Positions 1 to 8,894 are shown, counted from the stretch's first letter. The stretch is DNA of 12,716 bases from Parvularia atlantis (GCA_943704415.1 CALSCO010001688.1:1-12716); one strand, 5' to 3'. Numbers and translations are program-made. The notes: a model not told the origin generated them from the sequence alone.

Positions 1-203
1 CAGGGGGGGGGGGCGCGCGCAGCCGCGCGGCACGGGAGGCAGCGCGCGGTGCACGGGGGCGCGATGCAAGGGGCTTTTCCGCGCAGGCGGAAGACAAGCG
101 CACGCGCGCCGAACGTGCCGAAGCGTCTGGAAGGGTCTCGGGCGAACGAGGGGGTTTCAGATTGCACACTAACGTGAGTTGTACCCTCACGCGGCCACAG
201 AAT
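1..203. other. Upstream region of the LUD gene, no gene seen
   Basis: This stretch begins with an 11-base G run (3-13) and is GC-rich. I see no reading frame with recognisable protein similarity and no RNA gene. It presumably holds the promoter and 5' leader of the LUD gene. A GTGAGT...CACAG stretch at 174-200 looks like a minute leader intron, but at 27 bp it is shorter than every other intron in the window, so I do not call it. A TTG-initiated extension from 162 is possible in frame but has no support. Confidence 0.4.
3..13. repeat. G homopolymer run at window start
   Basis: Eleven consecutive G residues followed by a GC-alternating stretch. Together with the (CT)n tract at the other end, this low-complexity edge may mark a contig boundary; that is inference. 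Confidence 0.6.
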
Positions 204-937
204 ATGTCTGGCCTGCTCTCGGCTTCGCAGCTGTTCGAGCACGACGCGCAGCTGCGCGACGCCGTGAGCGCCGAGGCGCGCGCGCACTACGAGAAGCTGC
301 CGGGCCCTGAGGTCGTCGAGCGCACGCGCGCCGCGCTCGAGAAGCGCAAGATCGGCGTGGCCGTCGTTCAGACGGGCGCGCAGGCCCTGGACGAGCTCAA
401 GAAGCTCGTCCCGGCGGGCGTGGACGTGACGAGCGTGTCGTCGACGACACTAGTGCGTGCCGCGCGCTTGGCATCACCCGCGGCGGCTGAGCAGCGCTCA
501 GCGCGAGATCGGCTACTACGACCTGAGCAAGAGCGAGGACGCGCCCTTCGTAGACATCCGCGGCCTGCTGTTCAACAACAAGGACGCGCGAGCTGACGGG
601 CCGGCGCCTGACGGCCGAGTACTACATCGGCAGCGTCAACGCGGCGGCCGAGGACGGCCAGCTGGTCATCGTCGACGCCTCGGGCACGCGCGTCGGCCCC
701 TTCCTCACGACCAAGAAGGCGATCCTCGTTTTCAGCGCGAACAAGATCTGCCCGACGATCGAGAAGGCGGTCGAGCGCACGCACAAGTTCGCCCTCGCGC
801 TCGAGTCGGCGCGCGTGCGTGAGGTCTACAAGGCGCCGACGTCGAGCCTCAACAACGAGCTCGTGTATGACGCCGGCGTCTTTGGCGCGCCGCGCGTGCA
901 CGTCATCATCGTCTCAGGCGAGCACTTGGGCTACTGA
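204..937 (+). CDS. LUD-domain (DUF162/LutC-like) protein with one intron and a probable frameshift
   Basis: Exon 1 is 204-452, the intron is 453-501 (GTGCGTG...CTCAG, phase 0), and exon 2 is 502-937. The spliced product, about 228 residues, resembles the LUD family: VVQTGAQALDELKKLVPAG, then TTL joined to REIGYYDLSK, GLLFNNKDAR, LTAEYYIGSVNAAAEDGQL, VIVDASGTRVGPF, and a C-terminus ending EHLGY. LUD proteins include LutC of the lactate-oxidation complex; the substrate of single-domain eukaryotic members is not known, so I give no reaction. The frame changes at about 583-592 inside a CG repeat: one more CG would restore Asp-Ala-Arg-Glu-Leu, so a 2-base loss (assembly error, or a real lesion) is likely. 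The start is the first ATG before family-like sequence. Transfer from bacteria is possible but untested. It converges on PIG-F with a 56-bp gap. Confidence 0.8.
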
Positions 938-993
938 TGTGTGCCACCGGGGGGGACGGAATGGTACAACTTTTCAATGCTAGCAATTCAGTG
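938..993. other. Convergent 3' spacer between LUD and PIG-F genes
   Basis: These 56 bp separate two stop codons facing each other. The stretch includes a G run and a more AT-rich part (965-990) but no canonical AATAAA. Both 3' UTRs must either end here or run into the opposite gene. Confidence 0.5.
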
Positions 994-1781
994 TCAGTCG
1001 CGCTTGCTGCCCGCGCTCACGCGCATCGCGTAGACAAAGTACCCTGGCGCAGGGCCGGGTGAGCGTCGTGTGCCGCGCAACATGAGTGCGCGCGAACCGT
1101 GCAGGAACGCCGCCGTCGTGCCGGCCGCGAGCCCCGTGGCAGCGCCGTACACGCACGGCACCGGCCAGACCTGCCACGGCCGGTCCCAATCAAGCGGGAT
1201 AGCGAGCGCGCCGAGCCACGCGCCGAGCGCCGTGAGCAGCGTCGTGTAGACGATGTACGTCTCGAGCAGCGACTCGCTCCTGCGTGACCGGCGTTGAGCA
1301 TCACAGCACACACGCCGAAGGGGCCGCGCACGGGTAGCTCGCGTAGACGCGCCGCAGGTCCGCGGCGTCGCGCAGCACGTGCCCGACGGGCAGGGCGCTG
1401 ATGCTCGCGATGTACAGCGCCAGTAGGCCGGTCTCATCCCAGCGCCTGCGCACGGCGCGGTCAGGGCGTGCGATGCAGCTGCGGCGATGTGACGCACTCG
1501 AGCAGCGGCGCGCCGAGCAGCAGCGCCGTCACGGCCACGGCGACAGTCGTGAGTGCGACGCCGACGAGGCCGCGCAGGAGGTTGCCGCCGGGCACGAGCA
1601 CGGCCATGCCGAGCGCGTTGAGCAGGAGTGCGCAGCCGCTAGCGACGAGCAGCGCGGGCGCGGGCGCGGCCTCGACCGACGGCAGGCCCAGCAGCGGCGG
1701 CACGGCGAGCAGCCCGAGCACGGCCGCCGCGCCACTCACGGTCGCGAGTGCGCCGAGTTCCACCAAGGCCGATGCCATCAT
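994..1781 (-). CDS. PIGF: PIG-F / GPI11, GPI-anchor ethanolamine-phosphate transfer subunit
   Basis: PIG-F is an ER multi-spanning protein that stabilises the ethanolamine-phosphate transferases PIG-O and PIG-G, acting late in GPI-anchor assembly. Exons on the minus strand are 1781-1498, 1445-1332 and 1279-994. The introns 1446-1497 and 1280-1331 are both 52 bp with GTGCG donors and CAG acceptors. The spliced protein is 227 residues, close to the roughly 220 of animal PIG-F. Diagnostic motifs are ALLLGAPLLERWDETGLLAL across intron 1 and PLDWDRPWQVWP in the last exon, the most conserved part of the family. The N-terminal half is very Leu/Ala/Val-rich, consistent with membrane spans. ATG is at 1781 or, equally, 1778. 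An upstream in-frame extension toward 2069 is Pro/Ala-rich and unlike the family, so I reject it. The start codon overlaps that of the divergent RhoGEF gene. Confidence 0.92.
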
Positions 1782-1782
1782 G
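1776..1782. other. Head-to-head overlapping start codons (PIG-F and RhoGEF)
   Basis: The sequence CATCATG contains two minus-strand ATGs (1781-1779 and 1778-1776) for PIG-F and a plus-strand ATG (1780-1782) for the RhoGEF gene. If both starts are used, each 5' UTR lies inside the other gene's coding region. The codon third positions of the two frames coincide here, so third-position GC bias cannot tell which strand is coding. A later RhoGEF ATG at 2005 would remove the overlap. Confidence 0.5.
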
Positions 1783-4700
1783 GCCAGCGTGACTGCACTC
1801 GACGACGCGACGCTGGCCGCCGAGGCCGTCGCGGCGTCGTTCGGCAGCGACGCGCACGACCTCGGCAGGTCGAGCCGCGCGGCCAGCGTCGCCAGCGGCG
1901 CGGGTGCGACTGGGCGCGGCACGGCCAGCGGCAGCAGCGGCGGCGGCGGCGGCGCGGGCGCGGGCGCGGCGGCAACGTCAACAGACGCGGCAGCCACGCG
2001 CAAGATGACGCCGCAGGAGGCGCGTCCGTGCGCGGCCCGCGGCTGGCGCGTCGAGGCTGACGGCCGCATGCGTTGCGATAGCGCCGTCTGCGGATCTGCG
2101 AGGAGATCAAGGCGACCGAGACGGCGTACCTGCAGAGCCTGCTGATCGTGCAGGTGCGTCGTGCTGCTTGCACCGTGTCACAGGGCCCCTCCAGCACGTG
2201 CGCGCACGCAGTCGGGCTTCCTCGAGCCGCTGCGGCACCGAGTAAAGCAGGGCGACACGGTGCTGACGGAGCGCGCGATGGTGACGCTGTTCGGCAATAT
2301 CGACGACCTTGTGCGCGTCAACAAGGAGGTCCGCGCACCAGCTGCAACACGCGCGCACGCCTCACTCTCGCCCGCCAGCTCCTCACGCAGCTGCGCGTGC
2401 GCATGGAGACGGCCGAGTGGCAGGAGAAGCGCGAGTGCATCGGCGACATCTTTCTCAAGATCTCCCCCTTCCTCAAGCTGTACTCGGTCTACGTGTCCAA
2501 CTGTGCGTGCGCGCGCGACGAGCCTGCACCCCCCGCCCACACGCCCGCCGCACACAGACGACAAGGCCGTGCAAGTGCTCGTGGAGCAGACCAAGAGCAA
2601 TGCCGTCTTCGCCGCGTTCCTCAAGGAGCGCACGGCCGCGCCCGAGTGCCAGGGCCTGTCGCTGCTGGCGTACCTGATCATGCCCGTGCAGCGCATCCCG
2701 CGCTACAAGGCACGTGGGCGCACACGCGCAAGGCGCGCGCGCTGAGCCCCGCGCAGCTCCTGTGCGAGGATCTGCTCAAGTACACGCCCGAGGACCATGC
2801 GGACCACCTGAACCTGTCCAAGGCCTTCACAATCATCGAGGACGTGGCCAACTACGTCAACGAGACGCTAAGGCGTGCGCGCAGCACGCTTCACGCAGCA
2901 TCGTGCGCACTGACCGCCGCCGCCACCGCCCGCGCGCAGGCAGCAGATGTACGCTGCCAAGATCGTGGCCATCCAAAAGTCGATCACGGGCCTGCAAGAG
3001 TCGCTCGTCGTGCCCGGCCGACGCTACGTGCGCGACGGCGTGCTGCTCAAGGTCGCGTGGCGACCCGCGCCCTGTGAGGCGACACTCGCGCCTGACGCGT
3101 CCGCGCGCGAGCGGCAGGCGTGCCGCAAGTCCAACAAGCCGCGCGCCTTCTTCCTGTTTTCTGACGCGCTGTTTTATGCGTCCGTGAGCGGGCAGCAGGG
3201 TGCGTGCGTGACGGCGCACGTGCACCCGCGCTGATGCATGCGCGCAGGCTCCGAGCTCTCGTACACGTTCCACCGCAAGATCATGCTCGACGGCGTGCGC
3301 GCGGTGCCGCGCGACGACACGGAGCAGTACCAGCACTCGTTTGTGATCATTTCGACCGAGAAGTCGTTCACCGTGCGTGCGCGCGGCCGTTTGCAGGCAC
3401 GGCACCGCGTCGCCGACGCGCGCACAACAGGTCTTTGCTGAGAACGCCGGCGAGAAGGAGGCGTGGCTAAACGACCTCAACAACACCGCGACACTCTACC
3501 GCAAGAACCGCTCTACGCTCAAGGTGCGCGCGCACCGTGCACGCCGTGGCCGCGCTCACGGCCGTGCGTGCAGATCGACGGCGAGTCCACCGCGCGCCTG
3601 TCGGCCTTTGGCGGCAAGACGGTCGACAAGGCCGCCGCATCCGAGATGGACGCGCTTCCAGAGGTAACCCACGCAACGGGGACGCGTGCTGGCGACGGCT
3701 CACGCGGTGCGCGCCAGGACGTGCTCAAGCGCATCGCGCAGATCCGCGACGCCTTTGTCGCGCCTGTCTGGGTGCGCCGTGCACACCACTCATGCGCCGC
3801 GCTCGCTCACGCAACCCTTGCGATGCCCCAGGTGCCCGACAACGAGGTCAGCGCGTGCTTCAACTGCAAGGTCCGCATCGTCTGTCTGGCCCGGCGTGCG
3901 TGGCCCTCCGCTGACCCGTCGTCGCTTGCGCGCACAGGCCGAGTTCACAGTCGTGCGGCGCCGGCACCACTGCCGCATCTGCGGGCGCGTGGCGTGCGGG
4001 CAGTGCTGCCCAAAGCGGTGCGAGCGTCCCGCACGGCAGCGCTGTGCTGACACGCGTGCGCGACCGCGCCAGACCCGCGCCGTGGCTGTCCAGCGAGCCG
4101 ATCCGCGTCTGCGAGGTGCGTGGACACACGCGCGCGCCTCTAGTGTCCGCTGACGGTCTCGCCGCAGCCGTGCTGGCCGAGCGTGCGTGTCGAGCTGCCC
4201 GAGAACCAGAGCCAGGGTGAGCAGGCGGAGTGTTCACGGGGACGACCTGACGCCACGCGCAGCCGGGTCACGCCGCAGTGTGATGAGCAAGTTTCGCACG
4301 CTCTCGCAGCACTTTTCGCGCGCACCGATCATCACCGCGACCGACGGCGTGCTGTCCGAGTTCGAGGACGAAGACGACGGCACGCGCGGTACCACGGACG
4401 GCGGTGTGCGCCGCTCACAGGTCGCGCACGCAGACGCCGATGATGTGCCCGTCAGCAAGCCGCCGCCGGCTCCGACCGCTGCCAAGTGCGTGCTGAGTGC
4501 GCGTGCCTTGTGTGCACACGTGCTCACTGCAGTGCAGCCTCAGGATTCGCTCGCTGGCCGCACGAGGGGCACCACTCGGCGACGGCCCCAGCGACGACGC
4601 CTCACTCAGCGAGGCAATGACGCAGCCGCTGCACATCGTCACGAACCGACCGGGCACACCCGAGGTCGCGAGCAGGTGCGCGCGCGGGGCGTCTGCGTGT

Positions 4701-7095
4701 GCAACACAGCTGCTGACGACCGTGAACAGCCCGCCCAAGTCACCTGTGCTGGTCGACAGTATGAAGCAGGCGCGCGCGGATGCACTTGCCTCGCAACGTG
4801 GAGCTGCTCAACCCTGGTGCGCGTGCGCAGAAGTCGACGCGCAAGTCGGCAGCGCTCGACGGTGCACAAGCCGCGGCCCCGTCGCTGTCGACGACCAAGT
4901 TTTGGTGGCAGTGCGTTTATGCGCGCAACATCTGCTTGGTGCTGACGGGCGCTCGCGGGAATGCAGATCGCGCGGCAGTTTCTTCAAGCCGAAGAATGTC
5001 GTACAAAAGGCGGCCGAGATGCTCGCGGGTGCTGTGTGCGAAGGCCGCGCGCCCTGCACTTGCTGAGCGCGGCCGTGTGGACAGAGAGCGACGAGGAGGA
5101 CGACGACGAGGACGACGCGGACGACAGCGGCGACGACGACAGTATCGCGGTCATGCGCAAGCTTGAGCAGACGCGCAGCAAGATCGGCGCAGTGCTGCAG
5201 GCGCAGCGCAGCGTGAGCCCGACCGGGCGCGCCGCTAGGCCTGCCGTCGCCCCTGGCGAGACGTCGCCGCGCCCCAAGGTCGCGTGTGGCCGCGCTCGTG
5301 CACGCGGCGCGGCTCACGCGCGGCTGGCAGGCAATCACGTCCGAGGACGACCTCGTGTCCACGTCGCACCGCCTGGGCGACTTTGCAGCTACGCCGCCAG
5401 CCAAAACCGTGCGCTGCGGGCGTGACCCCGCGGGTCGCAGCCGCTGACGACGACGCTGACCCAGGTGATCACGCGGCGGCGGCGGTCGGCGTCGTGCCCC
5501 GAGCTGCTCGAGCCGACGCCCGACGAGGACGAGATGCGGTCGTTCCGCGGCTCGGTGTGCCCGTAGCGGTCTGAAGTCACTCGCTGCTAACGGCAGCGCG
5601 TGCGCAGGCCAACTACTCGGCCGTGGTCGACTCGGTCAAACGCTCGGCCTTTGCCGCGCCTGAGACGGTCGCGTTTGGTGAGCAAACGAGGCACACACGC
5701 CCTGGCTGCCCTGCCTGACGTGTGCAACAGCGACGCAGCCGGGCGAGGACAGCGACTTGAGCCTGTGGAAGGTCAAGATGAGCGGGTGGCTGCACAAGAA
5801 GGGCGTGATCAACGTGGTGCGCGCCGCCGCCGCCGCCGCAGCAGCAGTGCCGTCTCACTCGCTTGCCTTCTCACGCGCGGCGCGACGCGGCAGTCGTGGA
5901 AGCGGCGGTGGTTCGTGCTGGGCATCATGCAGGGCGCGCACGTGCCGATCACGATGGCCCGGCTGTTTTACTACAAGAGCGAGCAGGTGTGCGCGTGCGC
6001 GTCTTACAAGTGCGGCCGACGCGATCGCACCGCAGACGACCACGCTAGCCGGATCAATCGACATCAAGGACGTGATCAGCGTCGTCACGGACCGCGCCGA
6101 CGAGACAAGAGCCGGTGCGCTGCGGCTGGCAAGCGCTGTGCGCCGTGTCTTGATCCGTGCTGCGCAGACGACCAGCCCGCCGTGCTGCTGCGCCTGATCA
6201 CGCCGCAGCGCATCTTCTTCCTCGGCGCGGAGACGGCGGCCGTGTGCGACGACTGGGTACGTCCGTGTGAGCCGCGCCGGGGGCCTGACGCGCGCGGAGC
6301 ACGCAGAACCGCGCGATTCAGGCCACAATGCACGGCATGAGCCTGGCCAAGGCCGCGCTGTCGGGGTGCGCACTGCGCTCAGCGAGGCGGTGGCGGCTCA
6401 CGCGCGCCTCTCGCAGGCCCGCGCCAGCTGTGCCCGCGCCGGCCGACGCCGCCAGCGATTGCCGCACGCTCGTCAAGCGTGGTGCGTGGCCGGCCCGCTC
6501 CCTGTGCCCGGTGCGCTGCTCACTGTGCACACGCGCAGGCTACCTGACGAAGCAGGGAAATCGGTACAAGTCGTGGAAGACTCGCTGGTTCGAGCTGAGC
6601 GACCGTATGCTGTCCTACTTCAAGGACAAGGAGGTGCGCGCGTCTAGCGTGGCCGCCGCGGTCCGTGACACGGCGACGGAGGCCGCCACGAGCAACCAGC
6701 TCCCGCTCGGCACGGTCCTGCTCAGCGCGTGTCAGAGCGTGCTGGACGGCTTTGAGCACACGCACATGGCCAACTCGTTCTCGCTCGCTACAACGGATCG
6801 CACGTATTTTATGGTGGCGCAGTCGTCGCAGGTGCGCGCACGCACATCTTGGGGCTACAGACTGATGCGCGCCCGCACACCTGCGTAGGACCGCGACGAC
6901 TGGATCATCGTGCTGCGGCAGGCCGTCAAGAGTGCGCACGCGTTCGCTGCACGCCGCGCCGTCCTCACAGAGCGCCGAACAGACGCCCACGCTCAGGCCA
7001 GCGCGTCAGCGCCGCCCGAGGTCGTCCCGAGCGGCCGGGTGCGCTCGCGGTCGGTTGAGCAGTCGTCCGGCGGGCAGTTTTACTCGGCCGCATGA
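1780..7095 (+). CDS. FGD-like Rho guanine-nucleotide exchange factor: DH-PH-FYVE-linker-PH-PH
   Basis: Exons: 1780-2019, 2082-2153, 2212-2328, 2379-2502, 2558-2709, 2757-2872, 2940-3051, 3118-3199, 3248-3372, 3431-3523, 3574-3663, 3718-3771, 3832-3870, 3938-4017, 4073-4115, 4168-4216, 4263-4485, 4538-4675, 4730-4769, 4831-4910, 4967-5028, 5085-5278, 5331-5408, 5465-5554, 5608-5677, 5731-5816, 5894-5986, 6036-6114, 6168-6256, 6307-6365, 6417-6481, 6539-6633, 6700-6831, 6889-6931, 6983-7095. They sum to 3417 nt, 1138 residues. DH ~84-272 has CR1-like ICEEIKATETAYLQSL and CR3-like PVQRIPRYK/LLCEDLLKYTP. PH1 is ~297-410. FYVE ~459-516 has WVPD, CFNC, RRRHHCRICGRVACGQC and IRVCEPC, giving all eight zinc ligands and the PI3P-binding basic motif. 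An acidic Asp/Glu run lies at ~711-729. PH2 is ~868-982 and PH3 ~1012-1102. It probably activates a Rho/Cdc42 GTPase at PI3P-containing membranes (inference from family). Uncertain points: the N-terminal exon, intron 1, the last intron (6932-6982), and acceptor choice at 4537/4543 and 5440/5464. Confidence 0.88.
2020..2081 (+). other. Predicted GC-AG intron 1 of the RhoGEF gene
   Basis: The exon ends CAG-GAG and the intron opens GCGCGT. It closes with CTGAC and then a TAG acceptor, and splices in phase 0 into RRLRICEEIKATE at the start of the DH domain. The GT donors I tested here (2024 and 2028, with the acceptor at 2081) do not keep frame. This is the least certain of the five GC introns because the upstream exon lacks homology support. 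Confidence 0.5.
2710..2756 (+). other. GC-AG intron in the DH domain
   Basis: The exon ends CGC-TAC-AAG, the intron starts GCACGT and ends GCGCAG (47 bp). Splicing restores the conserved DH run PVQRIPRYK followed by LLCEDLLKYTP. The nearby GT at 2714 would shift the frame, so the GC donor is required by a strongly conserved motif. Confidence 0.8.
2873..2939 (+). other. GC-AG intron at the end of the DH domain
   Basis: The exon ends CTA-AG, the intron starts GCGTGC and ends CGCGCAG (67 bp, phase 2), with ACTGAC as a branch-like motif. It yields NYVNETLRQQMYAAKIVAIQ. The GT two bases further on leaves no acceptor in a compatible phase. Confidence 0.72.
4770..4830 (+). other. GC-AG intron in the FYVE-PH2 linker
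   Basis: The exon ends ATG-AAG-CAG, the intron starts GCGCGC and ends GTGCGCAG (61 bp, phase 0). It joins SMKQ to KSTRKSAALDG. The linker has no family motif to test the frame, but the flanking exons need a frame change here, and the one GT donor I tested (4798) gives the wrong phase. Confidence 0.6.
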
Positions 7096-7212
7096 CCTTG
7101 CTTGCTTATCATGCTTTGTCCGGCACTACTACCGTGTGCAGCGCGCTGCCAACTTTGAGAACGATGATCGCGTGCTCCGAGCAGGAGACACAGGTGCCTG
7201 CGTGCGCAGTCC
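7096..7212. other. Convergent 3' spacer between RhoGEF and MDH genes
   Basis: These 117 bp lie between two facing stop codons. The stretch is noticeably more AT-rich than the genes, with a T-rich patch around 7093-7125. I see no AATAAA on either strand and no RNA gene. A short minus-strand reading frame crosses it but has no recognisable similarity. Confidence 0.5.
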
Positions 7213-8790
7213 TCACACGCCCGCCATCACCTTCTCCTCCTGCAGCTCCTTGGTCGTCTTGTCGAGCATCTCGCGCGAGAACGCCGAGATGGGCAGGCCT
7301 AGCGCGGCGCCACCGTCTGAGCCGCACTGCACACACACGCACTATGCACGCCGCCACGCACCCTGCACGATCGTGTACTTGCCGGCCTTGCACGTGACGG
7401 GGAACGAGAAGATCAGGCCCTTGGGCACGCCGTACGATCCGTCGGACGGCACGGCCATCGACACGATCTCGCCCTGCGGCGCGTACGCACGGTCACGGAT
7501 CGCGGCGGCACACCGCACGTGACGCGCAGCGACCTCCGGGGTGCCGAGCAGCCAGTCGTGCACGTGGTCCGAGATGGCCTTGGCCGCCGACATGGCCGAC
7601 GAGGCACCGCGGGCCGCGAGCACGGCCGCGCCGCGCTGCTGCACGGTCGGGATGAACGTCTGCGCGGCTGCGGCGTGAGCAGCCTGTCGGTGAGCGCGCG
7701 GTGCCGCACCTTGCGGACCCACTCGTCATCGTTGACCGCGGCCGCGGCGTTGGCCTTGCGCCCGGCGGTGTCGACGACGCTCGCGTGGTTCAGGTCCGGG
7801 TACTGCGTCGCTGCGCGTGGAGAGCGTAAGCGCGCTGCGCAGCGGGGCGTGTGCACGGCACACCGCTGTGGTTGCCCCAGATGATCACGTTGTGCACGCT
7901 CGTAACGGGCAGCCGCAGCCGCAGCGCGACCTGGGCGCGGCCGCGGTTCTGGTCCAGGCGCGTGAGCGCCGTGAAATTGTCGCGCGGGATGCTGCTCGCG
8001 CTCATTACGAGCGTACAGCTAGCGAGTGCGCGCATGACCGCGCACCTCGGCGCGTATGTCTGCGCGATCAGCGCGTTCGTGTTGGCCGGGTTGCCAACGA
8101 CGACGACCTGCCGGGCCGTGTCAGCGCGCGCATGCGAGCGGCAGCGTGCGTCACGCGCCTTGATGTTCTTCGACGCGACCTCGTTTATCGTCGCGCCCAT
8201 CGACTGGAAGATCTTGGCGTTGGCCTGCAGCAGGTCTTTGCGCTCCATGCCGGGGCGGCGCGGCATTGCGCCGACGAGCAGCGCGACGTCGACGTTGCTG
8301 CCGCGGGCCAGTGAGCCGGCTGCAGCCACGGGGCAGCGCGCCGCACCGGAACGCCTCGCGCTCGTCCACCAGCGCCACGACCTGCTGCAGCAGCGGGTAG
8401 GCGCAGTCGAGCACCTCCATCACGACGCCGTCGAGCTTCTGCTTCATCGCGGGGATGTCGAGCAGGTGCAGGACGATCTTCTGCTGCGCGCCGAGCGCAT
8501 CGCCGCCGGCCACGAGGCTGTGCGCCCCGTCAGCGGGCGCGTGGGACGGAGGGCGCGCGGGGCGCACTGGATCAGGTTGTAGGCGATCTGGCCGGCCGCG
8601 CCTGTGATGAGCACGCGCAGCGGCGCGGCGCTGAGCGGCGCGGCGGCTGGGTTGCGGCGCAGCTGCGTGAGGGCGGTCAGCGCCGTCGTGCGCGGTCGCG
8701 TGCGCGTGTGAACCCGCGCACCGAGAACGCCGCCGGGTCGTCGCAGGGCGCGAGGTGCGCAAGGAGCGTGCCGATGCGCGACGCGGCCAT
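7213..8790 (-). CDS. MDH1: Malate dehydrogenase, cytosolic (MDH1) type, with N-terminal extension
   Basis: It catalyses NAD-linked interconversion of malate and oxaloacetate. Minus-strand exons: 8790-8722, 8662-8568, 8517-8347, 8297-8159, 8107-8046, 7991-7864, 7810-7710, 7659-7534, 7473-7362, 7298-7213; total 1089 nt, 362 residues. Landmarks: Rossmann GAAGQIAY at 44-51; LLDI with the NAD-ribose acid at 75; active-site loop [12 protein letters not shown] at 123-134; GNPANTN at 163-169; LTRLDQNR with catalytic Asp192 and substrate Arg195; WGNHS with catalytic His220; then [27 protein letters not shown] and [14 protein letters not shown]. About 38 residues precede [10 protein letters not shown], Ala-rich with several Arg, longer than in typical cytosolic MDH. 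They could be an organelle presequence or an over-called start. The C-terminus is a few residues shorter than animal MDH1. Nine introns, one GC-AG. The gene lies 104 bp downstream of TMBIM on the same strand. Confidence 0.96.
8108..8158 (-). other. GC-AG intron in the MDH gene (stop-free, multiple of three)
   Basis: On the minus strand the exon ends AAC-ATC-AAG, the intron starts GCGCGTGAC and ends CCCGGCAG with CTGAC upstream (51 bp, phase 0). MDH proteins run directly from this helix into the strand [11 protein letters not shown]. Retaining the segment would insert 17 Arg/Ala-rich residues just before the catalytic-core strand. This is the best-supported GC-AG intron here. Confidence 0.85.
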
Positions 8791-8894
8791 GCTTTGGTGA
8801 CAACTGCTTGTGGACACCTCAACGTGCCACTGCGGCGCGACATTGATGCAACTGAACCGGGGGACAGTACAACACGCTCGGGCGGGGACGACAC
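8791..8894. other. Tandem spacer: TMBIM 3' end and MDH promoter
   Basis: These 104 bp lie between the TMBIM stop and the MDH start, both on the minus strand. They must contain the TMBIM 3' end and the MDH promoter. I see no TATA-like box and no repeat worth naming. Confidence 0.45.

Noticed and set aside
174-200. Leader intron before the LUD start codon
   Set aside because: It has GTGAGT and CACAG ends, but 27 bp is far shorter than all other introns, and there is no coding sequence upstream to test it.
583-605. Intron explaining the LUD frame change
   Set aside because: No GT-AG or GC-AG pair here is of workable size without deleting conserved residues; a CG-unit loss is simpler.
1782-2069. 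Upstream extension of PIG-F to a start at 2069
   Set aside because: The added ~96 residues are Pro/Ala-rich low complexity. Starting at 1781 gives a protein of the family's usual length and spacing.
2148-3077. 309-residue plus-strand open frame
   Set aside because: It runs through introns 2154-2211, 2503-2557 and others, and only patches match the DH domain. The spliced model explains it.
5821-5852. GCC/GCA trinucleotide run as a coding poly-Ala repeat
   Set aside because: It lies inside the 77-bp intron 5817-5893. PH2 strands join directly across it (GVINV to SWKRRWFVLG).
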